The notes under the pieces were generated by a model. It saw only the letters and a list, made by a program, of their open reading frames with translations. It was not told where the DNA came from and made no database searches. Shown here in pieces: positions 44,060 through 55,540 of a DNA stretch of 64,000 bases. Numbering within the stretch: the stretch's first letter is position 1; each line of letters begins with the position of its first letter. Source of the DNA: Pseudozyma flocculosa PF-1 (lineage: Eukaryota > Basidiomycota > Ustilaginomycetes > Ustilaginales > Ustilaginaceae). The DNA lies in NCBI RefSeq assembly GCF_000417875.1, contig NW_006920880.1:61911-125910 (forward strand). Direction: 5' to 3'. Made by a program: the position numbers and the translations under genes.

Positions 44060-45959
44060 GCCCTCGATCCCCTCGCTCCGCGCTTGCCCACCGGACCGGG
44101 CGAGATGGTGGCTGCCCGCCCGTCGGACAGGACGCGGTACCGCCTGTCGCGCCATTGTACTGCCGCGTCGCCGCGTCGTCGTTGGAATGCAAAGAGAGGC
44201 TCGGGATCAGTCAGCCCATCTGCATATCTCCGCTCGCAGCTGCGCCACGTCGCGCCACTCCTTGCCTCGATCCTGTGCACTCACTGGTACTGCCCGACAC
44301 GGCCCAGGCCCAGATGGGCAGCGCCATGGCCTCGCGGATGCACCACGCCTTGATCAGGGTCCAGCCCTCGCCTGGCTGGACGGGCTCGCCGCCCTGGAGG
44401 GCCACCATGACCTGCCAGTCGACATAGCCCCACGCGGCAAAGTGGGCGGCGAGGAAGAGGGCGGCTGATGTGGCCGACGTCGCGCCGAGGAACCAGCGGA
44501 CGGCGACGAGGCCAAGCAGGCCGGCGACGACGCTCTCGGTCAAGGGCTCGGCGAGCGTGGCGCCGAGGACCATGTGTTTGCGCACGCGGATCCAGCGCAT
44601 GCGGCGCTCGGCGTAGTCGCGCAGCGTCCGGATGTCGCCGACCGACGTGTGGGCCACGTCGCCCCGCGCGAGGACATGCGAGAGGCTGAGCGGCGGCCGC
44701 CACAGAGAGAGGGCGAGCATATTGTCCTCGGCCAGGTAGATGCCGAAGCGGGCGAGGGCGCGCGACGACGTGCGGACTGTAGTTGTCGTCGTCGGCGGCG
44801 ACGGCGGATGCGGCGTGGTGGCGACGGTGGTCGTGCTGGTGGTCGCTGGTGCTGTCGACGACGATGCGGCCGCGCCACCGGCCTGAGACGAGGGGAGCGG
44901 CGGCGTCGGCGATGAGCGCGAAAATGAGGAGGCAAGGAGCGGCTGCTGCTGCTGCTGCCGCCGCCGTGCGTCCTTGTCGGTGTCGGCGTCGACGTCGACG
45001 TCGACGTCGTCCTCGGCGGTTGCGTCGCCTTCGTGCCGCGTGAATGCGTCGCTGCCAATGGCGCCCGACTCGCCGCGGCTGCCGCCGGTGCCGACCTCAA
45101 AGAAGCTGTCGGGGACGCGCTCGAGGTCCGACCTGCGATACATGTTGCTCTTGCCCATGACGCAGCTGTCGATGGCGAGCGAGTTGATGGCGAGGTACAT
45201 CTTTGCATGCGTGGTGCTCAGAAAGACGCGCTCGACCTGCGAGCCCCAGCTGGTCCCGGGCAGCACGGCGAGGGGCACGTGGTGGACGAGGCCGACCCTG
45301 GAGCCGTGCGGCTTCCTGCCGAGCCAGGTGGGGAGGGGCCGGGGCTGGTCGTGGGCGCGGATCAGGTGGTCGACGGCGCGGGCCATTGCGCCGGGCGGGG
45401 ACCACACCTGGCTGTCGACGACCCAGAGGATGTCGTGGCGTGCCTGCGAGTAGGGGCGGACAAGGTTGTTGATCTTGGGGTTGACGCCGGCCACCTCGTC
45501 GCCGACGACGATGCGCGCCTGTATGCGCGGGTAGCGCGCCATGACCATCTGCGCGACGCCAAAGACCTTTTGCGCCTCGCTGCTCTGCGTGTCCTTGATG
45601 CTCAGCAGCACCTCGAAGCGGTCGGCAGGGTAGTCCTGCTGGAACGACGACGACAAGTTGGACACGAGGTTGCAGTCGAGCCCCGAGAGAGGGCGAAGGA
45701 TCGAGACGCCCGGCACCGACGAGGTGTCGGAGTCGACGACGGCGGCGCCTGCATCGTCGCGGGGCCTCTGCTGTGGCACAGCATCGGAAGAGGGCCGGGA
45801 CAGGGCGTTGGTGACGAGGTCCGAGGTGCGATGGGGTGCGAGCGGCGAGCGCGGGATCGGAGGGCGGAAGTAGGATCGGGCGAGCGAGAGGCCCAGCAGG
45901 CAGATGGACCAGATGATGGCGTACCAGGCTAGGCAGAGGTAGGCAAAGAGCGACCACAT
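44060..45959 (-). CDS. UGCG: Ceramide glucosyltransferase (GT21), 3' end lost in assembly gap
   Basis: Exon 1 is 44285-45959; exon 2 runs from 44159 into the gap. The junction reads SGSTIQWRDRRYRVLSDG, the expected family block, and is in phase across a 125-nt intron. The start MWSLFAYLCLAWYAIIWSIC gives an N-terminal membrane anchor. The GT21 motifs are present: VSILRPLSGLDCNLVSNLSS, the Asp in VLLSIKDTQ, DILWVVDSQV, YLAEDNMLALSLW and the (Q/R)xxRW motif as RRMRWIRVRK. Two C-terminal hydrophobic segments follow. A Thr/Ser/Asp/Gln-rich insertion of about 110 residues (near TAEDDVDVDVDADTDKDAR) separates the DSCVMGKSNMYRR block from the catalytic Asp. The enzyme adds glucose from UDP-glucose to ceramide at the Golgi or ER. 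Confidence 0.93.
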
Positions 45960-46451
45960 CGCGCCGGAGTGTATGCCAGTGAGGGAGGGGTCTGGAGCGC
46001 GGCAGAGGAGGTGGGTAGCCCCAGCGGACCTCGTCTGCTGGTACGGGTTCAGGGATCGAAGCGACGGCGACACACCACCGCTGCCAGCCACCTCTGGTAT
46101 CGAGGCAGGCTCGGTGGCCCCGAAAGGGACTGGGCCGGCAGCAAGGGGCAGCGAACGCCAAGAAGGCGGGCCGAAGGGCTGCGACTGACGACGGGAAAGA
46201 GGAGAGGGGAGCGGGGGCGAGGCGGGCGGGGGATGATGGTGGTGGTTTATATGGAAGGGTCCGCCCCCCCCGCCCTGCTCTTTGTCTGCGCTTCCGAGTG
46301 TGCGTCGCCCAATTTCCCCGCTGCTGGTGCCCTGCCCGAGCGTTGCCGGGCAGGGGGGCAGGAGCTGATCCGTGCGTCTGGCTAGCCAAGCTTGGCCTGA
46401 CCTGGCCTGACCTGGCCGACGCTGTGGAGGCGGGCGGCGCGTGCCCGCGCT

Positions 46452-46530
<79 letters not shown>

Positions 46531-47371
46531 GTTCAAGCAGGCGGCCGCTCTCTCTGGCGACGCCCACCGTTTGGCGTGCAGCTGCTGCTGCTGCCAGCGG
46601 GACTAGCTAGTCCTGACGCTGTCGCGGATCGGTCCGGACCCGAAGCCGTTCGGTTCGAGGCCGCAGGCGTGGACAGGCAGGGCAAGGGGCAAGGCGGAGG
46701 TGACGAGCAAGTGGATTTGTACAGGTGGGAAGCCAAGAAGTAGGGGACATACAGGAAGCCGAGGCGGGCGCGGCTTGACTCTAATCGTCGTTACGGAGCG
46801 GTGGTGGTTGTGGTGGCCGAGTGCGTGTGCATGTGTATGAGCGTGCATGTGCGGATGCGTGCTGGCCTCGGTCCGCGGCTTAGACGGTGCTGCTGGCCAA
46901 GCTTTTGATCGAGACTGAGAGGGAGGAGGGACCGAGGGGGCAGGAGGGAGGATGTCGGATGTCGGATCGGGAGCGAAGAGGAGCGGGGGCGCCGGCAGTG
47001 CGGGTCCGATCCGATCCGATCCGATACACTCCACGCCGGCACATCCCGGCGTCGCGCTTGCCGGTCGAAATCCGCCGCGAGCCGTCGTCGTCCATCTCGA
47101 TGGTCCGGAGAGGCCAGGGTTTCTCGGCTTGCCTGCCGACCGGCCCACACACCGGCTAGCGCTCCATCCTCGCCCTCCGTTCCGGTCGCTGCAGGCGTTG
47201 TGGATGGCTCGCGCAGCCGCCTCGAGTCCGCTTCGTCCGTCACGCTGGACCGATCCCGCATCTCTCTATGCCATCCGACGTCGTCTTCGTTTTCGTTATC
47301 GTCTTCGTCATCGGCTTCGTCATTGTCGCCGCGTCGTCGCCGCCGCTGCCGCTAGGGGAGTACCGAGCAGC
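45960..47371. other. Promoter region of UGCG and 3' region of GGC1
   Basis: 1.4 kb between two minus-strand genes. It holds a long CAAG tetranucleotide repeat (46454-46530) and a GATCC tandem (about 47009-47028). The long minus-strand frame through the CAAG repeat encodes only repeated Leu/Ala/Cys and is not taken as a gene. Confidence 0.55.
46454..46530. repeat. CAAG tetranucleotide microsatellite
   Basis: About nineteen CAAG units lie about 500 nt upstream of the UGCG start. They produce long spurious open frames on both strands. Confidence 0.95.
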
Positions 47372-48509
47372 TCAGACGTACTGTCCAAAGAAGGGGATGA
47401 GGGACTGGGCGATGGTGAAGGAGAAGACGAGCTTGGGGCCGACGACGAGGACCTTTGGTGTGAGGCCCTTGAAAAAGGCGCGGAAGCCCTCGTTCTTGAT
47501 CATGTCCTTGATGATGGTGACGCCGCCCACCTTGCTCTCGAAGTTGGCGTTCTGGATGCGCGTCTTGACGACGTCGAGCGGCGCCGCCACCGTGATCGAG
47601 GCGACCGAGCCGCCGATCGAGGCAAAGAAGTTCTGGGTCCAGGTGGCCGAGTTGTAGTCCTTGAGGCCAAAGACGTACTCCTTGGTGAAGGCCGAGCCGC
47701 CAAAGAGGGCAAACGAGCCGGGAGCGTTGCGGGCGGCGGTCCAGCCCCAGCCGCGGTAAAGCGCCACGTTCTCGTCGGCAAGGATGCGGAGGAAGCCGCG
47801 CGACCGGAACGCCTCGGGGTTCGTCTGGCGCTTGATCTTGAGCACATCGAGCGGGAGCAGCACAATCTCGCCGATGCCGGTCAGGCTGCAGGGGCGATGG
47901 CAAACCGTGGGCAGGGTCGAAGAGCGAGGTCAGCATTGTCCCATTTCGATGCAGCATCGACGCAGAAGGCCGCCGGGCAGCGAGCGAGCACTCACGATCC
48001 AGCGGTGGCGCTCATCATCGACTTGCCGGCGCGCTCGCCAAAGAGGTTGTCAAACTTGGATTTGTAGTTGCTGCGAAGGTAGTCGTTGAAGTAGGGCTGG
48101 CCGCCGAACTTGTAGATTCGCTGGAGCACCTTGTAGCCTGCAGCAAAAGGCGCGGCGGGGGCGCGGATGGCAGAGGAAGGCAGGCGTCAGCATCGTCAGC
48201 CATGTCATGGTATTGATGGGGCTCATCTTGTGCTCTATCTGCTGTTCGTGACGCTCGGGGCTACCCACCTGCGGCGTAGCCGAGACCGGGGAAGAGGGAC
48301 ATGAACTTGGTTCCGACGCTGGCCGTCGCCTTGTCCTTGAAGACGATCTGCGACATGCTGATGCCCTGCTGCTTGTTGGACATGAGGCGCTTGGCGACGG
48401 TGTCGACGGGGTGGAAGACGAGGAGCTCTGCGATGCCCGAGGTGCCCGAGCCCAGCAGGCGCGCCTGGGCCGAGTCCCTCTTTCCTCCTGATGCAATCGG
48501 CGGAGACAT
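47372..48509 (-). CDS. GGC1: Mitochondrial GTP/GDP carrier
   Basis: Exons 48269-48509, 47996-48137 and 47372-47885 join in phase to 298 residues (yeast Ggc1 has 300). The mitochondrial carrier fold shows three signature repeats: FHPVDTVAKRLMSN, LLPLDVLKIKRQTNPEAF and AAPLDVVKTRIQNANF. The Ggc1-specific blocks FPGLGYAAGYKVLQRIYKF, LYRGWGWTAARNAPGSFALF and FFKGLTPKVLVVGPKLVFSF distinguish it from citrate or oxoglutarate carriers. The start MSPPIASGGKRDSAQARLLG has no cleavable presequence, as usual for carriers. It exchanges cytosolic GTP for matrix GDP, supporting mitochondrial translation and iron homeostasis. All introns have GTGAGT or GTGGGT donors. Confidence 0.96.
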
Positions 48510-51044
48510 GGCGGTCGAGGTACGAGAAGAAAGACGAGAGCAGCCGAAGCGAGGAGAATGTAGGGAAGAAAAGGAGACGAGGAGAATCAGGAGGAGCGGT
48601 CGAGTGGCCGGTGCGTTGCGTGCGCGAGCAGGTGGATGGTGGTCAGAGGACGGGACGGTGAAAGGTGAGCGGATGGGCGAGCCCTGGATGAGAAGGTCTG
48701 GGTCTGGCCGGGTCGCGGGCAGCAGCGGCTGCAGCCTTGCCTGCAGGAGGAAGTCTGTGGCAGGCCAGCCGGCCATGGGCAGGCGAGCAGTCAAGCAGTC
48801 GAGCAGTCGAGCCTGGCTTGGGGCCTTTCAGCCATGCGCGCGCCCGCTTCGTCCTGCCGGCCAGCCTCACCGGCCCGCCCGTCCGCCAACTTTTTTTCTC
48901 TCGTCTCTTTTTTTGAGAAGGACGCGGGCGCTGCCTGGCAGGCCGGCAGGCCGTCCGTCCGGCCCCTGCCGATGCGGCCCAGATAGAGCCCTCTCACGGG
49001 CGGGCGGTGGTGGTCATCGTCTTCATCAGGGTCAGATTGATCCGCCTTCGAGGTCGCCAGGCGATGTGGTCAGCGTCCGATCGCAACGCTCCGGAGCCGT
49101 CCTGCGACGTTCTCGGAAGTCGAACGAGGCAGGCGAGTGCACGGCGGAACCCCTGTCGCGGTGCCAAGGTCACGTATATATGTAGATCGAGATGGCCGCT
49201 GTCGGCTGTTTGATATCAGTTGGCGACGAGGGGCCAATCGCGATCCGGCGTCCAACGATGCCGTTGGGGTTGGAGTTGGGGGAGGTTGGGTCTGCAGGCC
49301 CAGGGGCCGAGTCAGACGGACACCGGCCAACCCTGACGGCCCAAACTCGGAACCGGCCCCGATCTTTTTTTTCGACTCTCGAGACTTTTTTTCGACGGGT
49401 GCGGGTGCGACAGCTCGCCTGCCGGCGGCGTGGGTCAAGAAGAAAAAAGGGAGGCGTCCGACCTTGTCTGGCTCGCTAGAGGGCGCTCGCCTTTCCACCC
49501 ACCACCTTCACCATCCACCCGCACCCTCTTCCGCCCAACCTCACCTCGACACAACACAACACAACACAACACAACACAACACCGCACGGGTGCCGACGAT
49601 GTAGCGCACCAGGTAAGCATCGTCCGTCTTCGCTCGTCGATGGAGGGACACCTCGCGGTGGCCGCCGAGGTGGTGCGCAGCGCCGGACGAAAGGATGAAA
49701 ACATTCCAAAACATCTTGAGCATTTGGCACTCTACCTATTTTGCCTCTTGCAAGGATCTCTATGTCATAGTTACACTGATCAGTCGTACCGCGGGTCCTG
49801 TTGGGCAAGGACAACGGGGAGGGCGGACCGTCGCTTGCAAGGGATGGAAGGAAGAGGAGGAGTCACTCCATCCAGATCGCGCTCGGGCAGTGGCTGACCG
49901 CTCTCTTTCTCCCTCTCTGCCTCTGCCTCTCTTCCCGACTTGGTCGTATCTAGATCGCCGGTCGTCGGTCGTCGGTCGTCTTCGTCTTCGTCGCAGTCGC
50001 AGCACCTCAATCCTCTCGTCGTTCTCCGGCTCGAGGTCGTCGCTCCACCCCAGCAAGCACCGAGGTAAGTGACTGCGCCCTTCTTTGCCGCAGCGACAGT
50101 CGCTGTCCGTCCCGTGCCCACTGCACCATGGAATCGAACAATCCTTCCCATCATCCCGCGAAAGCCATGGCCGTGACGGATTGTTTCGGAGAGCAGCCAC
50201 GTCCGGTCTCGGCGGCTGCAATGCAGTCTTCATCCCCTCGTCGAGTCGCGATGGAGGAGGCAGCGCGCGATGACCGAGTGCAGTGCAGAGTGCAGTGCCA
50301 TCCTCGGGCCGAATCCTTTGGCCCGTCTGTCGCAGAGCTTCGAGGTGGTGTCGAGGTGTTGTGGGAACGAATACAGCAGCAGCGGCGGCGGCGGCGGCGG
50401 CGGGCCTAGATGGGCTGTGATGCCCAACCGACGTGTGATTTCCTCGAGGCAGCGCCCGACGGGTTGCGACGGGCTCGGGTCGGCGAGCAGGTAGCGAGGG
50501 AGGTCCATATTCGATCGCTCATGGATGGGCAGGCGAGTGGTGGCGTCGTCGTCGTCGTCGTCGTCGGTGGACAAGTCGGGCGGCGGCTCCCACGCACCCT
50601 GCGGCGACTGTGGCAGTCATGGTACCGACCTAGGATTAGGATCGACGGAAGCCGACGGCCAACACCCCCAGCCCGGGGGGTGAGAACAAGGATGCCACGG
50701 TAGAACTCTGCTTCCGACGCAAGCTGGGCCGTGGTTGGATCCAAAGGCATGACCGGGTCAGACCAACAGGGCCAGGCAGGATGTAGCGTTGGTGGCGTAC
50801 GGATGCACCAACGGGCGACGCCGCCGCCGCCGCCGTCGCCTCGTTTCATGCCTCCTCGAACCACTGCCTGCCTGGGTCCCTGCTTCTTCGCCCTCGTGCG
50901 AACCGCTCGTCGACAACCCCCGCATCGACGTTAACCTTCATCCGTTGTCGCAGGATGATGGGAAAGAAACGCACGCCTGCCGTACCTCTCTTCTCGCATC
51001 ATCGTCGTCGTCCCAACGTGGCATGTCGGCCCGTCGTCGTTCTG

Positions 51045-51075
<31 letters not shown>

Positions 51076-51882
51076 CGCACGGCGTAAATAAGGCCACAGG
51101 AACACCTTCTCCCCTTTCGTTCGGGTACGGCCTTTGAAAAGAAGGCAGCTCGTCCGTTTCCCCTGCCCAAGTCGGGCGGGAATCGAGGGGCGAGTCGAGG
51201 GAGTCCATCCCAGCAGCGGTGCGATGCGGTCCGAGATGCAACGCCCCAGCCAGAGCGGCTGATGCATGCCACGGTAGTCGTGCCGTGCCCTGTCCTGGCG
51301 GTCGTGGTCGCGGTCGTGGTCGTGATCGTGAGATGCAAAGAAGCAGAGCGTGGGAGCGATCAAGGAAGGTGTGACCAGGCCGGGACACAATGAGGTCGGG
51401 CAACCCCGCCGCTGCGGCCCGCGCTCGTGAACATGGAGAAGGGGTGCAAGAGGCAGGGCGTACCTGTGCAACGCTTCCCATGCTCGGAGGTCCACAGACT
51501 GCCTTGCCTGGTCAGGCCGGCACCTGCTCGATGTCGCCTGGCTGCACCCGCCTTCTACATCGCAGCCCCCCCGACCATCGACCGGCTTGACGGCCGCGAG
51601 AAGAGGGCCCAGCGAGGACTGTGATCCCGCCAGGCGGTCGGTCTGATGGCGATGGTGGAAGGCGTATAAGTGCAGGCCTGGGATCGTCGCTTCACCTCGA
51701 TGCCGATACCCAAGCACGCTTCTCCTGCCACGACCGCCCTGCGACGACCGACTCACCGACTCTGCGACCGACCTCGACGAGACACGACCGCAACGACTGG
51801 ACTTGCTCGACGAACCCGGCGGCGAGCAAGTGAGCGAGCGAACCTCGCCCCTGACCCTTGACCGCTGCGCAACCTCGCCGCG
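48510..51882. other. 3.4 kb region without an assignable gene; splice-like signals
   Basis: Between GGC1 and the secreted FAD oxidase. It contains ACAAC repeats (about 49551-49582) followed by a GTAAGC donor-like site near 49613, another GTAAGT after CACCGAG near 50065, C/T-rich tracts and GTC/GCC triplet runs (for example 50546-50566 and 51046-51075). Open frames on both strands are short or repeat-driven. A spliced leader or non-coding RNA is possible. A TATAAG at 51665-51670 lies 215 nt upstream of the oxidase ATG and may be its TATA element. Confidence 0.4.
49551..49582. repeat. ACAAC pentanucleotide repeat
   Basis: About six tandem ACAAC units in a C/A-rich tract; it could be part of a transcript leader. 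Confidence 0.85.
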
Positions 51883-53694
51883 ATGCGGTGCCCGACCTTG
51901 ACGCTCCTCCTGCCCGCGCTGCTGCTCGCCTTGACGGGCGCGGGCCCCACGGGATCGCTTCCGGTGACGACGACGACGACCACGACGGATCCAACCTCTG
52001 CATCGCCCTGGTTCCCCACGCCCGCCTCGATGGCATGCGCCGAACTCTCCTACCTCCTCGCCCCCGCCACGTACCGCAGCGCCGCCCGCTCCGACACGGC
52101 CTTTAACCTGATCAACACGCGCTCGACGCCGCGGTGCACCGTCTTCCCGCGCTCGACGGACGACGTGTCGCGGGCGATGCGCGTCATCTTCCGCCACCAG
52201 GCGCGATACGCCGTCCAGTCCGGAGGCCACTCGGGCATGCAGGGCTGGGACACGGTCTCGGACGGCGTGCTGATCCACCTCTCCCAGATGAGGGGCATCG
52301 ACTACGACGCCGACCGCCGCACCGTCACCTTCGGGCCCGGAGTCCGGTGGGGCGAGGTGTACAACGCCACCGCACCGCACGGCGTCTCGGTCCTCGGCGG
52401 CCGCGTCGGCGTCGTGGGCACCGGCCTGCTCCTCGGAGGTGGACTGAGCTTCCTCAGCCCGCAGTACGGCTACGCCTCGGACCAGCTCGTCGAGGTCGAC
52501 GTCGTCCTCGTCGACGGCCGCATCGTCAGGGCGTCGTCGCGCGAGAACGTCGACCTCTTCCGCGCCATCAAGGGCGGCGGTGGCAGGTTCGGCATCGTCA
52601 CCCGCTGGCAGGCGAGGGCCGTCGAGACGGGTACCGAGAACGACAAGCACTGGTACGGCGGCAACATCTACGTGAGTAAGCGCGCGCGCGCGATGAGCCT
52701 CGCCTTGTAGCCGTGCTCGATTTGCGCACGCCGTCCGCCGCCGTCCGCCAGCGCCGCCGCTGATACCCGCTACTGATCCGCTCGCCTCGCTCTGTCGTCC
52801 TGCTCCCGCTCCGGCCTTGCAGTACGCCGAGGGCCAGATCGAGCAGGTCCTCTCGGCCGTCGACCGCCTGGTTGCGTCGCCAGACGACCCGCGCGCAGCG
52901 CTCACCGCCTCGTTTGGCTTCACGCAGCAGCCCAAACTGACGTGGTCGGGCGCGCTGCAGGTCTTCTACCGGGGCGACCGGGCGGCGTTCGAGGCCCACT
53001 ACGCCGATCTGCTCGCGATCCCGGCGGCCATCATGGACGTCCAACCGCGCTCCTACCTCGACGCCACGCGCCAGACGCCCGTCGGATACGAGGGCAAGCT
53101 GAGCTACCGATGGTGGGGCCAGATGACGCGGCCGTCGCCGGCGGGTGAGAAGGTGACGCGCTTCCACGAGCTCTGGAGGGCGTACCGTCGATACCTCGTC
53201 GACAACCTGCACCTGTTGGAGATGAGCTTTATGAGGTGAGGCACGGAAGCAGCGCCGTCGTGTGCATGACAGGCAGCCGAGCGTATCGACTCACATTGCG
53301 CCTGCCCCGGCTCCTCCCCTGCCGTGGTCCGACCCGCCTCGCCCGCAGCATTACGCCCATCAAGACGACGCATGTCGAGCAGAGCTACCGCAACGGCGGC
53401 AGCGTCATCTCGCCGCCGCGCGGCGTCAACTTTGCGTCGGTGCAGCACTCCGACTACCTGTTTGCCAACCGCACCGCCTTTCCGGCGTCGATGGACGTCG
53501 AGCGCGCCGCTCTGGGTGCCGAGTGGAGCCGGTCGGCCGATGCGCGGGGCCTGCCGCTCTTTCTCAACGAGGCCGACAAGAGCCAGGACACGTTTGCCAC
53601 CTACGGCGCCTTTGACGAGATGCGGCGGACCTATGCCCGCTGGGACCCGACGAGATTCAGCATGAGGCTGCAGGACGGGCCCAAGGGGCTGTGA
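51883..53694 (+). CDS. Secreted FAD-linked oxidoreductase (berberine bridge enzyme-like)
   Basis: Exons 51883-52671, 52823-53235 and 53349-53694 join in phase to 515 residues. The N-terminus has a signal peptide (LTLLLPALLLALTG, likely cut near residue 25) and a Thr-rich spacer. The FAD-binding PCMH domain follows, including FPRSTDDVSRAMRVIFRHQ and AVQSGGHSGMQGW, with H116 as the likely covalent flavin attachment, then HLSQMRGIDYDADRRTVTFG and LLLGGGLSFLSPQYGYASDQ. In berberine bridge enzymes a Cys makes a second flavin bond in the GGRC-type motif. Here the corresponding stretch reads GGRVGVVGTGLLLGGG, so the attachment is probably single. The C-terminal substrate domain ends RRTYARWDPTRFSMRL. 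An extracellular sugar, alcohol or phenolic oxidase is plausible; the substrate is unknown. Confidence 0.9.
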
Positions 53695-53835
53695 CCGGGC
53701 GCGGCGAGAAGGTCCCAAGGTCACTATGCTGTGCTGAATGTATTGTAACGAAGCTCTCGACGACGTGACGACTGGCCTCGAAAAGGATCAACCCCTACTT
53801 GCACGACTGCCGGGGGCCAAGGACCGAAAGGGGTG

Positions 53836-54864
53836 TTATGCCGCGGACGGCAGGAGTGTCTCCAGAGCAGCGATGACCGTGCTGGCCTCGTCGCGGATCC
53901 GCCTGATGTCGTCGAGGGCGGTGCGCAGCTGCTTCTTGAGCTGCACGTTCTCATCCCGCAGCGCCACTAGCTCTTCTCGATCCGAGACGCCGTTACGATG
54001 GTCAACTGTGAGTCCGAACGCGTGCCGATCGGTTGGAACGCCCGCGCCTGGAGCCGGCCGGGTGTCGGGCGCTGATGGTGCTGCGATGCTGCCCTCGTCG
54101 TCCGAGTAGCCGGCCCAGAAGTCGTCCGCGTCGCCAATGTACTCTGCGGGGTCTTGCTCGTCTTGGTCGTTGGGCGTTGCGGATGAGGATGCCGGCGCGG
54201 CTGCCAGCGACGAGACGGCTTGCGGGCCGGGTGTGTGCATTGGCGGTACGACGGCCGACCATACGTCGCCGACGATGGGGATGGACGAGGTGGGGAGCAT
54301 GTTTTCGTAACTGACTGTGATGCCGGTGGGGTTGCCGCAGTCGGCGACGAGCAAAACGGTGAGCTGTTCGGGGTCGGCATGGCCTGGTGAGAGGTCTAGG
54401 CGGATTCGGAAGCTGCGGGCGTCGCCGGGTGCGTAGAGGGTGCGCTGGACGATGTCGCTGTGCAAGTGTGCGATGTGTGCGGGTTTGGGAGCGCTGATGA
54501 GGCGTGCGCGGAGGCTCCAGAAGAGGTCGGACACGCGGTCTAGGGTGGGGACGGGGTGGTCGGAGGGGTATAGGTCGGTGACGAGCCAGCGGATGAGGCG
54601 CGTCCTGGCTGCGTCGCTGTTGGGGCCATCATCGCCGCCGTCGTCGGCTGCGCCGCTGTGAGCTTCGGGGAGGAAGCCGAGCGGGTGCGGGTGCGGATGT
54701 GTGCCTGCCAGGGACGACGCCGGGTCGTTTGCCCTTGGCGGGGCGTCGGGGAGCGAGAGGAGGCGGAGGCGGGTCGCGAGGTTGGGCGCGATGCGGTTGG
54801 CTGGGAGCGCGGGTGGCTGAGCGAGAAAGAGGGAGGCGAGGATGTGGGTGATTTCGCTCTCCAT
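53836..54864 (-). CDS. Uncharacterised acidic coiled-coil protein
   Basis: A single-exon frame of 342 residues from ATG 54864 (MESEITHILASLFLAQPPAL); an upstream in-frame ATG at 54969 would add 35 basic, leader-like residues. I do not recognise a family. A compact N-terminal part is followed by RLIRWLVTDLYPSDHPVPTL and VSDLFWSLRARLISAPKPAH. A possible beta-rich middle includes SFRIRLDLSPGHADPEQLTV and LLVADCGNPTGITVSYENML. An acidic segment has a YIGDADDFWAGYSDDEGS motif of a kind I recall from other fungal proteins, then a C-terminal coiled coil (REELVALRDENVQLKKQLRT). G/C-ending codons and an uninterrupted frame support a real gene. It is convergent with the FAD oxidase, 141 nt apart. Confidence 0.75.
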   Translation of the reverse strand: MESEITHILASLFLAQPPALPANRIAPNLATRLRLLSLPDAPPRANDPASSLAGTHPHPHPLGFLPEAHSGAADDGGDDGPNSDAARTRLIRWLVTDLYPSDHPVPTLDRVSDLFWSLRARLISAPKPAHIAHLHSDIVQRTLYAPGDARSFRIRLDLSPGHADPEQLTVLLVADCGNPTGITVSYENMLPTSSIPIVGDVWSAVVPPMHTPGPQAVSSLAAAPASSSATPNDQDEQDPAEYIGDADDFWAGYSDDEGSIAAPSAPDTRPAPGAGVPTDRHAFGLTVDHRNGVSDREELVALRDENVQLKKQLRTALDDIRRIRDEASTVIAALETLLPSAA

Positions 54865-55540
54865 GGCGGTTGGGGCCCGACGTTGAGCGCGAGAGAGAGA
54901 GATGCTGGGGATGAGTAGAGAGCAGGACGACAAGAAGGTGCGGCGGCCCTCTGCTGCAACCAACAGCAAACGAAAAATCAGAGCAAGGTCGAGGGCTCAG
55001 CCCCAAAGACGCCCACACACGAACGGGCCATCCATGTGGAGGCTCGAGGCGCGGGCGAAGAGAGAGAGAGAGAGAGAGCAGAGGTGAAAGCGGCGTCGGA
55101 GGCGGGCCGGGCCGAGACTGCCAAGAGGCCCCAAGAGGCTAGGCAGAGGCAAGCAGCGGCGGCAGCACGGCAGGCCAGGCCAGGCCGCCCACGACCTTGA
55201 ATTTGTATTCCAACCCGCCGCCCCAATTTCTTCTTGGGGCGTCGAAGTTGCATTTGGCCCGACCTACAACCTGCGCTTGTATTCAAAGGCAGGCACAGCC
55301 CTCCCCAGGCCCGCGGACCATCGATTTGGCCAGGCCTGCCGTGTGGCTCTCCACACTACACTCTGGCTGCCATCCATCCTGGTTCTCATCCGCCTCTGCC
55401 TCGCCACGCTTCCCGGTCACCATCACCGACCGCCTTGTCCGGCACACTCTTGCCTCGCACCCCCTATTCCTCCTCTCTCTCTCTCCACCACAACCTACCA
55501 CCACCGCCACCACCTGCCACCGCCGCCGCCGCCGCCCAAG
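54865..55540. promoter_or_regulatory. Divergent promoter region
   Basis: 676 nt between the uncharacterised minus-strand gene and the BAR-SH3 gene. It contains a GA run near 55060-55079, C/T-rich and CCACC leader sequence adjacent to the BAR start, and no clear TATA box. Confidence 0.5.

Noticed and set aside
45097..46536. Long minus-strand open frames through the CAAG repeat, starting with repeated Leu-Ala-Cys residues
   Set aside because: The N-terminal part is only the translated microsatellite, and the rest is either the real UGCG frame or its shifted shadow. The UGCG product begins naturally at 45959.
46440..46540. CAAG array considered as a CRISPR-like or satellite array
   Set aside because: It is a pure tetranucleotide microsatellite without spacers, in a eukaryotic genome.
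49430..50410. Short frames between GGC1 and the FAD oxidase on both strands
   Set aside because: They are driven by simple repeats (ACAAC, GGC) and show no domains or phase-matched exon chains.
50938..52935. A 665-codon minus-strand open frame
   Set aside because: It is largely antisense to the FAD oxidase exon 1 and arises from GC-rich codon bias; no domain is recognisable.
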